Shown: positions 1 through 10,842, counted from the stretch's first letter. The stretch is DNA of 64,000 bases from Pollenia angustigena (GCA_930367215.1 OV884059.1:20484945-20548944), one strand, 5' to 3'. Made by a program: numbers and translations. The notes: generated by a model from the letters alone, not told the origin.

Positions 1-2340
1 TTTCCATAAAAAAATATAAATTTTTATAAATAAAACACCGTTGGCTAAACACTCTTTCTTTGATACAGACAATCAAAGCAACAAAACAATGATCTTGTTG
101 TTATTGTATTTTTCTACGAAGCCAGAATTTACTTCGTGTTTACATCGTCAAAGGAATTGGTACACATTTTGTTTTTGCATTAGTTGCCTACATACTTCTT
201 TTATTTTTCAACGTTTTATTGTGTGTAAATTTGTTTGTGTTTCTTTACGATTGTACCTAGCAAGCTGGTTTTCATTTAGTTTATTAGTTATTTTGGCAGA
301 TTGGAAAAATTTGACATTTAACTTGAGTTTTATTTCAAAATTTTAATATTTAATTTTATAAGGCGTTAAAGAATTTATAAAAAGAAAATTTTATAGAAAT
401 AATTAAAGTTAATTTTATTTTGAGTTACAAAAATACGTACATACCTATGTATGTATTTATTTATACAATTTTGTTCAATTATTTAATGAAAAATATGTAT
501 GTTTACATATGTTATTTTAAATTAAAATAAAGAAAAATTTATATACAGAATATTTTTGTATTTAAATACTTTTTTACAGCTACTGACACAATAACGTACC
601 TATTTCAAAATGTCTCCCTTATTTTGAGTTTTTATTAAACATACATACATACATACATACATATATAGGTATGTATAGGTATGTCCATAAATTTAATTTT
701 CTTAACAGCTGCTTAAAATTTCTTATCCATTTTAATTTTCACTTGAAAAAAAGACATTCGTTTTATACCTAATCATCCCTTTTACACAAACAAAATCCGT
801 TTATTACGTTTACTCATTTAAACATTGGTATATTTATTGTTGTTATTATATATACATACATACATACATATATTCTTAATTGCAAATTCCCTGTATGTAC
901 CGAAGACTTAATATGTAACATTTTGTCCGCTTTATAGCATATGTTTTTGCTGTTCTTGTTAGAAACTTAAAAAATGTGAAGATTATTTCTATACTTAATG
1001 TAAATCAAGAAGAAGAAGAAAAGTGTACGAAACTATTTTTATTAACAAAAATATATAATTTGTTGTCTTTTAACAATTTCTGAACAAATGTGCATATAAA
1101 TTTAACAACAAAATATACCTATTTAATGTACATAAGTACATTTAAGATATTTTATTTAAAAAAAAGGTAAAGAAAATTATAAATAATTGAAATTTAGCTC
1201 ATAGAATAAATTCGAAAAATAAAAAATGTTTAAAATAATATAAAGTAACATTCGAAAGAAAATAATTCCCAGTTTCTATTTGTGAAAATTATAAATTTAT
1301 TTTTAATTTTCTTAAATAACAAAAACATACTACGTGTATGAATAAAAATGATTTTCATACCACAATTAGTGCTTGAAGAAATAAAATGCATAAACAAAAC
1401 CAAACCAAACTAATGAAATTGCGTAATTTTAAAACATAAAATAATTTAAAATTCTAAATAAAACCCAAATTTAGAAATTAACAACGAACTCTTTCAAAAA
1501 TATCTTTAGTGCAATAATTATTTTTGGTATGGCAAAAAAATCGATCTACTAACTAACTTCGTATATTTACGAACAAAAATATTTTCTCGGGCAAACAAAA
1601 TAAAATCTAAGAACAAATAGATCTGGTACCAAAAATTCAACATCTCTTTTTAAAACGGGTTTTGTGGTCCGCTTACTACTTTTATATTATCTAGAAATTT
1701 AATTAAAAAACCAAGGACCCGAAAAGTTCTTTTTTTTATTTTTTGTGCAAGTTAAAAAAATTCTACAGTTTACAGAAAATAAAAAATTTCTAAAATAGCA
1801 TTGAAAAAAAGCCGTCGAAAAAAATAAATAAAATGAAGTTTTTAAAATAAAACGTTTTCTAAAAATCTAATTTGTCTGAAGACAAATTAAATATATTTAA
1901 GCATTGTCATAAAAATTTCATTCTTCAAAACAAATTTAAATAAAATTTATGAAGAGGTTTCTGAGAATACATACTACATTTTTTTAAAAATACGTGGAAT
2001 ATAATTTTCTAAAAAAAAAAACAAACGTTTTAAGAAATATTTTTCAACAAAAAAAGTTTTTAAACAATTTTATTTGTTTTTGTTTACAAAAAAAAAAGTT
2101 TTTGCTTCTTTTGAAACTAAAAAATTTCGTTTTCAAAGGAAGTTTTTCCTTTTTTCGTTTCTATTTAAACACAAAAACACAAAAAAATATTCCTTTATTC
2201 ACACACAAAAATTTTTTATTTCAAAAATAAAATTTAGCTTTGTGTTTTCTGTTAGTAATTTCCGGTCCTTGCAAAAAACAAATGAAATTCAATTGAAATA
2301 TACAAAAATAAAAAACTTTTGCATGACAAATACATAGTAG
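1..2340. other. Long AT-rich intergenic spacer before unit 1 (left end cut by window)
   Basis: This non-coding spacer lies between the H2A of the preceding unit (outside the window) and the H4 of unit 1. It holds homopolymer runs, CATA/TATG microsatellite runs (about 640-690 and 850-872), a GAA run near 1008-1020, and a relic histone 3' end at 1623-1670. The same sequence recurs after every H2A in the window with only small indels. Short open frames recur in every copy but have no coding features. The H1 gene that accompanies the core histones in Drosophila melanogaster units is not here. Confidence 0.85.
1623..1670 (-). repeat. Relic of a histone (H4-like) 3' end in the spacer
   Basis: These 48 nt align with the 3' flank of H4 (2466-2529): ctggtaccaaaa, then atctctttttaaaac, then a run ending in ttttgtggtcc. 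The match stops halfway through the stem-loop. A degenerate stem-loop-like string, ggacccgaaaagttc, follows at 1715-1729. The same relic occurs at 13049-13096, 19314-19361, 25521-25568, 42026-42073 and 56454-56501. I read it as the decayed 3' processing signal of a lost or duplicated histone gene on the minus strand. Confidence 0.55.
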
Positions 2341-2520
2341 CTCTGGTATAAAAAATTTATATCCAGAAATGCACTATCTCTTTTTAAAAAACAATCAGCA
2401 CTGGTACCAAAAGTATTATATATCAAAAATGCACTATCTCTTTTTAAAAAACAAACAGCACTGCACTGGTACCAAAAGTATTATATATCAAAAATGCACA
2501 ATCTCTTTTTAAAACGGTTT
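2341..2520 (-). repeat. Three tandem copies of the H4 downstream element (unit 1)
   Basis: Imperfect 55-65 bp repeats begin at 2341, 2401 and 2466. Each contains the complement of a purine-rich AAAAAGAGAT core. In the H4 sense this is the histone downstream element that base-pairs with U7 snRNA during 3' end cleavage. Only the copy nearest the stem-loop (about 2500-2512) is at the usual distance; the others lie about 65 and 130 nt further downstream. Confidence 0.7.
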
Positions 2521-2524
2521 TTGT

Positions 2525-2540
2525 GGTCCTGAAAAGGACC
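2525..2540 (-). terminator. H4 mRNA 3' stem-loop (unit 1)
   Basis: In the gene sense the sequence is GGTCCTTTTCAGGACC, a perfect 6-bp stem with a 4-nt TTTC loop. This is the SLBP-binding signal of replication-dependent histone mRNAs. It starts 63 nt after the stop codon, and the purine-rich downstream element follows it. Confidence 0.93.
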
Positions 2541-2603
2541 GATTTGTTCGTTTTATTGATTTATTTGATTATTGATCCGAAAATTAAAATGTAATACGAG
2601 TAA

Positions 2604-2921
<318 letters not shown>

Positions 2922-2925
2922 TCAC

Positions 2926-2987
2926 TTTAATTTTTATTTAACACAAACACTTCACAAATGTTCAACAAGAACTAATGAGATTTGCCC
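2926..2987. repeat. Left copy of the 62-bp H4 promoter/leader duplication around element A
   Basis: These 62 bases are identical to 8087-8148. They cover the H4 5' leader, the predicted start (CTCATTAG on the minus strand) and the GGGCAAATC motif at the insertion point. The copy lies between H4 and the 3' end of element A. Confidence 0.9.
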
Positions 2988-3366
2988 AGTTTACAGTTTC
3001 CAGTTTACAGTTTATTTTCCAAAAATTCAGTTTACATATGTTTCTTAAACTACATTTTACATTTATTATTTCTTAACGTATAAAGTTATTAAGACTAGTA
3101 CAGTTTTATATATAAAAAAAAATATTACAGATTTTCGTATCCATTCAATATACTTGGTAAGTCCATTTAATAATTTTCCCAAAAAAAAGGATAAAAAGGG
3201 AATACACTTTGTTTTTATATTATCACTAACTTAGAACTAATCACTACACACTAAACAATACTTAAAATTAATAATAAAACAGAAGAAAACAAAACAAAAA
3301 TAAAATAAAAATAAAATAAAACAAAAACAAAAACGAAATATAATCCACCATAAAAAGTAAAAAATA

Positions 3367-6315
3367 TCACTGTTCAGTATTGTACACTAGGTTAGACATG
3401 TCAAGGGTGTTAACCCTTCTATGGTAGAACAAGAGGCTAGCATCACAGTACAGACTACCACCATCTCTTAGTGTTAAAAGATCAACTGGCGAAAAATACC
3501 GAATCATATGCAAGGCCTCCAAATCAGGAGTCCCACTGAAGCAGTCTGCCACCAGCTCATTTTGCAAGAAAGATGATCGCTCCAAAAATTTAATCGCAGA
3601 GTCGATCAGAAATACATCCAACCTTTGGAATTCAACGCCGTCGTAAATCGATCTACACGATGGCCTACGAATACGTCCATCAGAAAAAATCCAAGGTCGT
3701 AGGCCCAAGCACGTTGTTAGTATTTTACGTTCCCATACTCTCAGTCTTTCCATTTGATGGGAAGATATCCCAAACCAAACGGGAAAGGCATAAGAAATAA
3801 GGGGTCTGATAATCTGCCGATAGATCAACAGTCTGATCTCGGTAGTAAGGCCCATCCTACGGCGAAGCAAACTCAGGTAAATATGGAAGACCCCCCTGAC
3901 CTTCCTCAATATGTTGTCCACATGTCTGTAGAATTCAAAATTCTCATGAAAAATAACACCCAAATATTTGAACCTATCAGATATAACAATAACCTCCCCA
4001 CCAATGGTCAAATACGGAATGTAACTCCTGGAATTTCGATAGAGACGACCCCTTCTTCCCTTAATCATCGCTCCATCCGTCTTAGCGATGTTCAATCGCA
4101 GTCCCCATTTCACAAAATACCCATACAAAACGTTAAGATACCTATTCATCCTATCATTAAGAGTTCGCGCCACTGCGCCCCTAACTGCAACAAGAATATC
4201 ATCCGCATAGATAAGCAAAAGAAATCCGTCAGGTGGTTGTGGTATATCAGATATAAAAACGTTGTATAAAATGGGCCCCAACAAAGAACCCTGTGGAACA
4301 CCCGCGGCAACCGCGCGCAAATCGGAAATTTCACCCCCTGCCTTCACCCTAAACTTGCGATCCCTCAAAAAATCAGCAGTCATCCTACACAACCGATGGT
4401 CGAAACCAAGACTCATCATTTTATAAATGATACCCTCCTGCCAAACAGTATCAAACGCCTTCGCAAAGTCTAGGCTTACAGCCAAAGTAGGATACTTTCT
4501 ATTTAAGCCTCTGGAAACGTAGTTAGTGAAAACCATAAGAGCGTGAGATGTCGAATGGCCAGCTCTGAACCCAAATTGGTGGTCTCCAATAATACCATCA
4601 TCCACAATTTTACGTTTTATCCTAGACAACAAGAACCATTCCAGGAGTTTACCAAAAGCCGACAACAGCGAAATCGGCCTGTAACTTTGGGCCTGCCTAG
4701 GGTCAGAGCCCGGCTTCAATATAGGTATGACCATACCCTCTCTCCATTGGACAGGAAAATAGCCTATATTTAAGCAATGGTTAAATAAGATTGCAAGAAA
4801 TCTCCACGTAGCAACATTGGTTTTCCTTAATACAAAATCCGGGATGCCGTCAACGCCACTGGATCTTTTGTTGGACCTGGTCCTTAAAGCGTATCCCACG
4901 TCGTTTGGAGTTACTAACTCCCAATCATGAGAGCGGGAATTTTCGTCAATAACAGCACCATCCGCCATCGCAACTTGGCCAAATATCAAAGACGGCTCAT
5001 AGTTAGCCAACACAGAGACCTGACGTTCCACGGCCTCCACAAAGGAGCTAGTGCGCAGGTCACCACCTCCTCTGTGAATGCCGCAGAAGTGTTCAGCCAA
5101 TAAAGAAGCCTTCCCAGAGTCGTCTGAGACAAGTGTTCCCGCAGTATTAACCAAGTCCGATAGAGGGGCCCTTTTTAGGATCCCTGCACATCTTTTTACC
5201 TGGCGAAAAGTTCCATTGCCAACCCGTATCCTCCCTAGATACTCCGTCCAATAGCTTCGTTCAAACACCACAATTGCGCCCTGTATTATTTTGTCTAGAT
5301 TGTTCAAGTCGGCCCTAAGAATATTGATTCTTCCCGGGTCGGGCGTTTTACATAAGATCCTCCTCAATCTTTTTCTTTCGGCCATAAAGTTTAAGATATT
5401 GGGTGGAAGCCTCAGCATACCTCTGTTCCTTGTAGAGAGCTTTGGCACAGAGTGATTCATCGCATCCATGAATATTCCGTTAAGAGACCTGACATTTTCA
5501 TCTATTTCCTGTGCAGTGACATTCCGGTCCACTGGTAATTCACAGTTAGGGAGATTTTGAGAAAGGGCGTTGTTCAAGCGATTCCTATTTATACGATCGA
5601 AGTCAAAGATCTCAGGTATTATCCTGCGCTGCAATTCACTAGACTCTATAATGACCTCAATCGCACGGTGGTCAGATTCATAGTCGAGAGTCCTGATCCC
5701 AGGACTTGACATGGGCGATAACAAAATATTAGACGAAGTCATAAACAAGTCAATGTAGGAGGATGTGTGACTGGAGATCCTCGTCGGACCATTAGTCCGA
5801 TGTACATCAATGTCCGGGCAAGATAGAAGAAACTCGCACAAGTAGCGCCCACTTTGATTGCACACAGTACCACCCCAATCAGTGTGCTTAGCGTTAAGAT
5901 CAGCCCCAATAATAACACTATCCCGAGCAGAAAGGGTCAAAATAGGGTCAAGGTCAGATATCACCAATGTATTCCGCGGCCTCAAATACATAGAAATAAC
6001 CGTTATAGAGCTACCATCCGCCCTGCGAATTTTCACGGCCGTATTCTCGATAGAACCTAAATCAAGTGCAACCCTGTCCGAGCTTAAACTATCCCTCACG
6101 AATACCGCTGTGCCGCCACCGCGCCCACCTAGTCGATTCTGCCTATAAATACTATACCCGCCAATGTCCAGCGTATGCCTGGGGGATAGTTTATGCTCGG
6201 CAACCAATAAAACATCCGGTCGGTGCTCCCTCAAAAACAAATTCAGATAATACCTCCTGTGCCTGGAGACAATCGAGTTAACATTAACAAAAATACACTT
6301 AAATTTAGCCATCAT
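3367..6315 (-). CDS. Element A ORF2: endonuclease and reverse transcriptase
   Basis: This 982-residue pol protein of a non-LTR retrotransposon nicks target DNA and reverse-transcribes the element RNA from the nick. The N-terminal APE-type endonuclease (about 1-225) shows the AEH glutamate near residue 40, GADLNAKH at 137-144 and SDHRA at 214-218. The reverse transcriptase follows (about 470-780) with YRPISLLS, a DFAKAFD block, AAGVPQGSLLGP and the catalytic YADD near 703. No RNase H domain is seen. The C-terminal part has a conserved tail ending NLVYN. The frame is intact. The start is ATGATGGCTAA, which overlaps the ORF1 stop codon and suggests coupled translation. Confidence 0.95.
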   Translation of the reverse strand: MMAKFKCIFVNVNSIVSRHRRYYLNLFLREHRPDVLLVAEHKLSPRHTLDIGGYSIYRQNRLGGRGGGTAVFVRDSLSSDRVALDLGSIENTAVKIRRADGSSITVISMYLRPRNTLVISDLDPILTLSARDSVIIGADLNAKHTDWGGTVCNQSGRYLCEFLLSCPDIDVHRTNGPTRISSHTSSYIDLFMTSSNILLSPMSSPGIRTLDYESDHRAIEVIIESSELQRRIIPEIFDFDRINRNRLNNALSQNLPNCELPVDRNVTAQEIDENVRSLNGIFMDAMNHSVPKLSTRNRGMLRLPPNILNFMAERKRLRRILCKTPDPGRINILRADLNNLDKIIQGAIVVFERSYWTEYLGRIRVGNGTFRQVKRCAGILKRAPLSDLVNTAGTLVSDDSGKASLLAEHFCGIHRGGGDLRTSSFVEAVERQVSVLANYEPSLIFGQVAMADGAVIDENSRSHDWELVTPNDVGYALRTRSNKRSSGVDGIPDFVLRKTNVATWRFLAILFNHCLNIGYFPVQWREGMVIPILKPGSDPRQAQSYRPISLLSAFGKLLEWFLLSRIKRKIVDDGIIGDHQFGFRAGHSTSHALMVFTNYVSRGLNRKYPTLAVSLDFAKAFDTVWQEGIIYKMMSLGFDHRLCRMTADFLRDRKFRVKAGGEISDLRAVAAGVPQGSLLGPILYNVFISDIPQPPDGFLLLIYADDILVAVRGAVARTLNDRMNRYLNVLYGYFVKWGLRLNIAKTDGAMIKGRRGRLYRNSRSYIPYLTIGGEVIVISDRFKYLGVIFHENFEFYRHVDNILRKVRGVFHIYLSLLRRRMGLTTEIRLLIYRQIIRPLISYAFPVWFGISSHQMERLRVWERKILTTCLGLRPWIFSDGRIRRPSCRSIYDGVEFQRLDVFLIDSAIKFLERSSFLQNELVADCFSGTPDLEALHMIRYFSPVDLLTLRDGGSLYCDASLLFYHRRVNTLDMSNLVYNTEQ

Positions 6316-7774
6316 GCTGAAGGGAAATTAACATCCCAAGCAAAGCCCGAGTTCTCTCACCATCACTACCCAGGAGCTTGTATTCCCGGGCGAAACCCTT
6401 CATCTTACTCAAGCAGGCCAGCAGATCACCACCAAGCAGTCGTTTACAATCTCGATCAATCGCATCGAATTCGGCACCAGCAGATGCAACCGATATACCA
6501 GTGCCTGTTGCTGCTCCATTTGCCACACCTCTTGCAGCCGCAGCATACGATACGCCACTAGTTGTCCTATTCGTTGGCACAGTATTAGCCACCCTGACGT
6601 TTCCCCTGTCACTCTTCTTGACAGACAACTTTTGTACAAGCCCCTGACGTTTAGGACATTCCCTTGCACTTGCAGCATGGCCCTCAACATTACAATTGAC
6701 GCATCTTACAGGTAGACCCACCTTTTTCACTGCCTGTCCCGTGACAGGATCAGTAGTTACAACCTCAGCAGTATTCCTTTCCCTAGGAGGAACAGCACAT
6801 TTACCAGGGCCATGATCGCCACCACATTTAACACACCTATATGGCATGTTACAGTTAATTGCCACGTGTCCAAACCGCTGACAATTATAACATTGAACGA
6901 CACCACGACGAGTGTGTCTAGTCATTGTCACTTTACAATGGAGTATATACCTTATATCACTCAATCCCCTAGTATCAGAGTCCCTAGCAACTTGGAGCAA
7001 CCATCTATCTCCGCCCAACTTATGCAGACCTAATATTCTAACGCTGATCTGGAGGCCCTGCATATATCGGAGAACCTCACCAGTTTCAAAGGAGTCAGAG
7101 AGACCCCTGATAACTACAGAAAATGGTCTTTGAGACCTTGGAGTATGGGTGTAATAATTAACCCCTTGTTCCTTCAACATGTCCTTCAATTTAACAAAGT
7201 CCTCCAGTGTACAGACACCTATATTAGTAACATTTTTTCCCAAAATTTTAATGTTATACTCCTTATGCCCTAAGATACCATCTAACTTACTTATAATATC
7301 CCTAACATTAATATTATATGTTGTAACTATTGGTACAGACTTACTACTTTTCTTAAGATTATTGTTTTCTTCCGGCTTCTTTTGGCTGGAACCAGGCACT
7401 TCCTTCAAAATTGTCGCTCGACTAGGCACCACCTTTACGGCCTCTTCAGTTTTTTCTAGGCTAGCTGCAGCATTTGGCTGGATATCACTCTTCACATTGG
7501 CTTTTAAGTTACCCTGGCTATTGGGCATTTCAACCTCATCTGTGACCATTTCATCTTCACTTGAATATTCTTCGCTTTCCTCATTACTTTCGAATTTGGC
7601 AATTAACTGCTCAAGATTTTTTTGAAGCTTTTCATTTTCAGCTAATAATATATCACACTTTTTAGTAAGGATGTATATATTTTCATCCTTACTTTCAACA
7701 GCTTGCTGAAGTTCCTCATAAGTAGCTTTTAACCTGGGCCTTTTCCCAGGTTTCTGACTTTCGGCATCCTCCAT
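6305..7774 (-). CDS. Element A ORF1: gag-like nucleic-acid-binding protein
   Basis: This 489-residue protein probably coats the element RNA and may guide it into the nucleus. An N-terminal charged, coiled-coil-like region (about 10-85) is followed by a Ser/Lys-rich linker. Next comes a domain resembling the one that precedes the zinc fingers in jockey-group ORF1 proteins (about 150-290). Three zinc knuckles follow: CYNCQRFGHVAINC near 293, CVKCGGDHGPGKC near 312 and a CxxC...GHAAS...C near 357. The Ala/Gly-rich tail ends LISLQHDG. The jockey assignment is from recall of the family pattern, not a search. Confidence 0.92.
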   Translation of the reverse strand: MEDAESQKPGKRPRLKATYEELQQAVESKDENIYILTKKCDILLAENEKLQKNLEQLIAKFESNEESEEYSSEDEMVTDEVEMPNSQGNLKANVKSDIQPNAAASLEKTEEAVKVVPSRATILKEVPGSSQKKPEENNNLKKSSKSVPIVTTYNINVRDIISKLDGILGHKEYNIKILGKNVTNIGVCTLEDFVKLKDMLKEQGVNYYTHTPRSQRPFSVVIRGLSDSFETGEVLRYMQGLQISVRILGLHKLGGDRWLLQVARDSDTRGLSDIRYILHCKVTMTRHTRRGVVQCYNCQRFGHVAINCNMPYRCVKCGGDHGPGKCAVPPRERNTAEVVTTDPVTGQAVKKVGLPVRCVNCNVEGHAASARECPKRQGLVQKLSVKKSDRGNVRVANTVPTNRTTSGVSYAAAARGVANGAATGTGISVASAGAEFDAIDRDCKRLLGGDLLACLSKMKGFAREYKLLGSDGERTRALLGMLISLQHDG

Positions 7775-7944
7775 TTTAACACACTAGCGAAAACTAATGT
7801 ATAACCGCATGGAAAGCGGGTTAAACTTAATTTTAAGTTTCACTCTCGCTTGTTTTTAAAGTTTTTTTTTTGCTTTTATATTTAAAAATGTATAGCCCTT
7901 TATGACTTAAAGTACTTGATTATTAAGTTTTTTTACTTTTTTGC

Positions 7945-7976
7945 CTCCTATTCACTTCTCATTAAAGCGCGTAAGG
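7945..7976 (-). promoter_or_regulatory. Possible 5' UTR hairpin of element A
   Basis: In the element sense this is a weak hairpin (CGCTT/AAGTG inside CCT/AGG), directly followed by AGGAGGCAAAAAA. It occupies the position of the clearer hairpins of elements B and D, which are followed by AGGAGGCAATAAAT. The AGGAGGCAA box is the best-conserved part. Confidence 0.35.
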
Positions 7977-8086
7977 TCTTTATTTAAAAAATTTTATTAA
8001 CTTGTCCTTTTTCAAGTATTTATTTTTTTTCCTCAGTGAGTTAAAAAACACAAATATTTTGACTTTTCAGATTTTTAATTTCACTT

Positions 8087-8148
8087 TTTAATTTTTATTT
8101 AACACAAACACTTCACAAATGTTCAACAAGAACTAATGAGATTTGCCC
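8087..8148. repeat. Right copy of the 62-bp H4 leader duplication, fused to the 5' end of element A
   Basis: This copy is identical to 2926-2987. On the minus strand it lies directly between the H4 TATA box and the element, so a transcript started at the H4 start site would run through the H4 leader into element A. Similarity to the H4 leader continues imperfectly past the exact match (AAAAAGTGAAATTAAAAAT against AAAGTGATTTAAAAT). This hints that part of the leader was already carried by the element. Confidence 0.88.
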
Positions 8149-8824
<676 letters not shown>

Positions 8825-8865
8825 TTAAATTGATGTGACGAAATAAATAAAAACTATAACAAATC

Positions 8866-8881
8866 GGTCCTTTTCAGGACC
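8866..8881 (+). terminator. H3 mRNA 3' stem-loop (unit 1)
   Basis: GGTCCTTTTCAGGACC starts 42 nt after the stop codon, followed 14 nt later by CAAAAAGAGAT, the presumed U7-pairing element. Confidence 0.93.
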
Positions 8882-9668
8882 ACAAATTCTTTTTCAAAAA
8901 GAGATATAATTATACACTTTCAAACAGAGGAATTTTCACTCATAGAAATACGAGCTAAAATTAATAAACAAGACCAAAACTTAACTTGCAATAAAATAAG
9001 ACAGACACAACGTTTTTTCTTTTTTTTTTTTTTTTGTTTAGAGAAACACATTAAATAAGTAAAGGTACAAATAAACAAAACTTAACTTGCAATAAAAAGA
9101 GAACGGTTTTGTTTTAAGAAACACATTAAATTACTAAAGGTACATACATATTAAAATTGTGTTTTTATTAAAAATTTTATATAAAAATATTCATGGATAT
9201 AACTAATTTTTAAATATGTATTCAAAGTAAAGAAACTCCTTTTACTTATGACATTGATTATTAAACCAATCTGGTTTTTTTCCTGAATTACTTTCAGAAA
9301 ACAGACGTTCGAATTATGGTTAGATTTCATATTTTGTGTTTCTAAAATATTATCGTGAATTTTCAAAATCCTACATTCAATATGTGGTTGGCATGTTTAT
9401 ACACATTTTATCTGTTAATAGAATTACCAAAATTTTGATAGTAAAAAAAAACGTTGACGTAGATTTGATTTTTTCTTTGCAGACAAAAATGTTTAATTAT
9501 TACAAATATCCTATTTTAGTTTGTACCTGAATTTTATAAAAATTAAAAAAAAAATTCAACTTTTTGCAAATTTCAAAAATAAAATTTATTTTTTAACTAA
9601 AAATCAAACTTTAATAAAAAAAAAATAGTTTAATAAACAAGTGTTAACTCTTTTTAAAAATATTTTGT
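8882..9668. other. H3-H2B convergent intergenic region (unit 1)
   Basis: AT-rich DNA between two converging 3' ends. It contains an imperfect direct duplication of about 80-95 bp (about 8975-9069 and 9074-9147) whose copies each begin AAAACTTAACTTGCAATAAA, giving back-up AATAAA signals, and a long T run at 9016-9035. Open frames here show no coding features. Confidence 0.75.
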
Positions 9669-9684
9669 GGCCCTGAAAAGGGCC
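9669..9684 (-). terminator. H2B mRNA 3' stem-loop (unit 1)
   Basis: In the gene sense GGCCCTTTTCAGGGCC forms a perfect stem. It differs from the H3/H4 version by one compensated base pair. A sense AAAAAGAGT follows as the downstream element. Confidence 0.92.
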
Positions 9685-9743
9685 TTTTATAAGAATGTAA
9701 AAAAGAGGAATTCATGGGCGTTGAGTACATTTTTTTAGAAAAT

Positions 9744-10115
9744 TTACTTGGAGCTGGTGTATTTGGTTACAGCCTTTGTACCTTCACTGACGGCATGTTT
9801 GGCCAATTCACCGGGCAAAAGTAGACGAACAGCAGTTTGAATTTCACGACTGGTTATGGTGGAACGTTTATTGTATTGAGCCAAACGAGATGCTTCGGCG
9901 GCAATACGTTCAAAGATATCATTAACAAAGCTGTTCATGATACTCATAGCCTTTGAAGAAATTCCAGTATCAGGATGTACTTGCTTCAAAACTTTGTAAA
10001 TGTAGATGGCATAACTTTCCTTACGCTTGCGTCTTCTAGTCTTGTCACCCTTGGTAATATTCTTCTGGGCTTTACCGGCCTTTTTTGTTGCTTTACCACT
10101 GGCTTTAGGAGGCAT
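9744..10115 (-). CDS. His2B: Histone H2B, unit 1
   Basis: This 123-residue core histone dimerises with H2A. It has a Lys/Ala-rich tail ([17 protein letters not shown]), a histone fold from about residue 32, and the C-terminal helix ending AVTKYTSSK with the conserved ubiquitination lysine. It is divergent from H2A across a 284-bp promoter. The protein is identical in all five units. Confidence 0.97.
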   Translation of the reverse strand: MPPKASGKATKKAGKAQKNITKGDKTRRRKRKESYAIYIYKVLKQVHPDTGISSKAMSIMNSFVNDIFERIAAEASRLAQYNKRSTITSREIQTAVRLLLPGELAKHAVSEGTKAVTKYTSSK

Positions 10116-10399
10116 GCTTTCACTTTTTCACTTTTTAGATGTTTTCACTTCACAAACACTTTTAACACTGTTTACAATTTTTAAATATAAACGTCAAATG
10201 TGCGCTTTATATACCTTTTTTCTAACCACTCAGTTTTCTGTCTACCTATTTTGTTATCGTTTACACAATCATCCCCTGTATGCGCAGTTGCCATACAAAA
10301 AAAGTATAAATACTCAGTGTTGTGGCGAAAAACTTAAACAGTTTTGTGTATTCAGTGCTCTAGTGAAGTGTTTTAAGTGAATAATAAAAATAAAGAAAT
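10116..10399. promoter_or_regulatory. H2B/H2A divergent promoter, unit 1
   Basis: The H2B-side TATA box (TATATAAA on minus) is at 10206-10213; a second AT-rich candidate, TATATTTA, is at 10182-10189. The H2A TATA box (TATAAATA) is at 10305-10312. A CAGTG initiator-like string on the minus strand has its A at 10169, and this is exactly where the H2B-derived leader of element B begins. Confidence 0.78.
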
Positions 10400-10774
10400 A
10401 CGTCTGGTCGTGGTAAAGGTGGTAAAGTTAAAAGCAAGGCAAAGTCTCGTTCAAATCGTGCTGGCTTGCAATTTCCCGTCGGCCGTATTCACCGTTTATT
10501 GCGTAAAGGCAATTACGCTGAACGTGTTGGTGCCGGCGCTCCAGTCTATTTAGCTGCAGTTATGGAATATTTGGCTGCTGAAGTTCTAGAATTGACTGGT
10601 AATGCAGCTCGTGACAACAAAAAGACCAGAATTATTCCTCGTCATTTGCAATTGGCCATCCGTAATGATGAAGAATTGAACAAGCTGTTGTCTGGTGTCA
10701 CCATTGCTCAAGGTGGTGTTTTGCCAAACATTCAAGCTGTACTTTTGCCCAAGAAAACAGAAAAGAAGGCTTAA
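10400..10774 (+). CDS. His2A: Histone H2A, unit 1, with start codon ATG changed to ACG
   Basis: The reading frame for a 124-residue H2A is complete, but its first codon at 10400-10402 is ACG; every other copy has ATG at the same place in an otherwise identical context (AAAGAAATAYGTCTGG). The next in-frame ATG is at 10466 (residue 23), and starting there would remove the N-terminal tail and its K5/K8/K10 region. The copy is therefore either a recent pseudogene or depends on inefficient ACG initiation. Promoter, stem-loop and the rest of the protein are intact. It has T at residue 66 (Met = 1), like units 2 and 3, where units 4 and 5 have A. A sequencing error cannot be excluded. Confidence 0.85.
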   Translation, partial: TSGRGKGGKVKSKAKSRSNRAGLQFPVGRIHRLLRKGNYAERVGAGAPVYLAAVMEYLAAEVLELTGNAARDNKKTRIIPRHLQLAIRNDEELNKLLSGVTIAQGGVLPNIQAVLLPKKTEKKA

Positions 10775-10842
10775 GATATTACTCGAAAAAAGAAGAAAAT
10801 ACTGTATGACCATCATCGCATATCAATTGAAAATCAACAAAC

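Larger units (their letters stand above)
2988..8086 (-). mobile_element. Element A: non-LTR retrotransposon in the H4 promoter of unit 1
   Basis: This is a 5.1 kb non-LTR element on the minus strand, reading in the same direction as H4. In order it has a 5' UTR (8086-7775), ORF1, ORF2 overlapping ORF1 by 11 nt, and a 3' UTR (3366-2988). The 3' UTR ends with an AATAAA-like signal followed by short repeats of the type AAACTGT, not poly(A). Its 3' end joins GGGCAAATC of the H4 promoter, 13 nt downstream of where the TATA box stood. Its 5' end joins a copy of the H4 leader. Both ORFs are open, so it may be active. ORF1 resembles the jockey group; clade placement needs a tree. Confidence 0.93.

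Noticed and set aside
41..346. 101-codon open frame (MAKHSFFDTDNQ...) repeated in every spacer as a possible conserved gene
   Set aside because: Its first codon is TTG. Conservation equals that of the surrounding noncoding spacer, there is no upstream promoter or stem-loop, and no known domain. Repetition is explained by the tandem array.
1994..2337. Lys/Phe-rich frames in the spacer as a decayed H1 gene
   Set aside because: Composition comes from A and T homopolymers. There is no Ala/Pro/Lys H1 tail and no winged-helix pattern on either strand.
3754..4269. Open frames antisense to ORF2 of the elements (also around 28918, 43913 and 52368)
   Set aside because: They are shadows of the real pol frames. 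Motifs and codon pattern support only the ORF2 strand.
2988..8086. Assigning the elements to the R1/R2 rDNA-specific group because they are site-specific
   Set aside because: ORF1 has the jockey-type domain before the zinc knuckles and no rDNA sequence is present. Site preference alone does not define the clade.
2926..8148. Treating the 62-bp repeat around element A simply as an unusually long target duplication
   Set aside because: Elements C and D have 13-14 bp duplications, and similarity of element A to the H4 leader continues imperfectly beyond 62 bp. A short duplication plus carried leader fits as well, so I left both open.
8882..9668. 71-codon antisense frame between H3 and H2B, present in all units
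   Set aside because: AT-rich, with no signals of its own, and conserved only as much as the neighbouring intergenic DNA.
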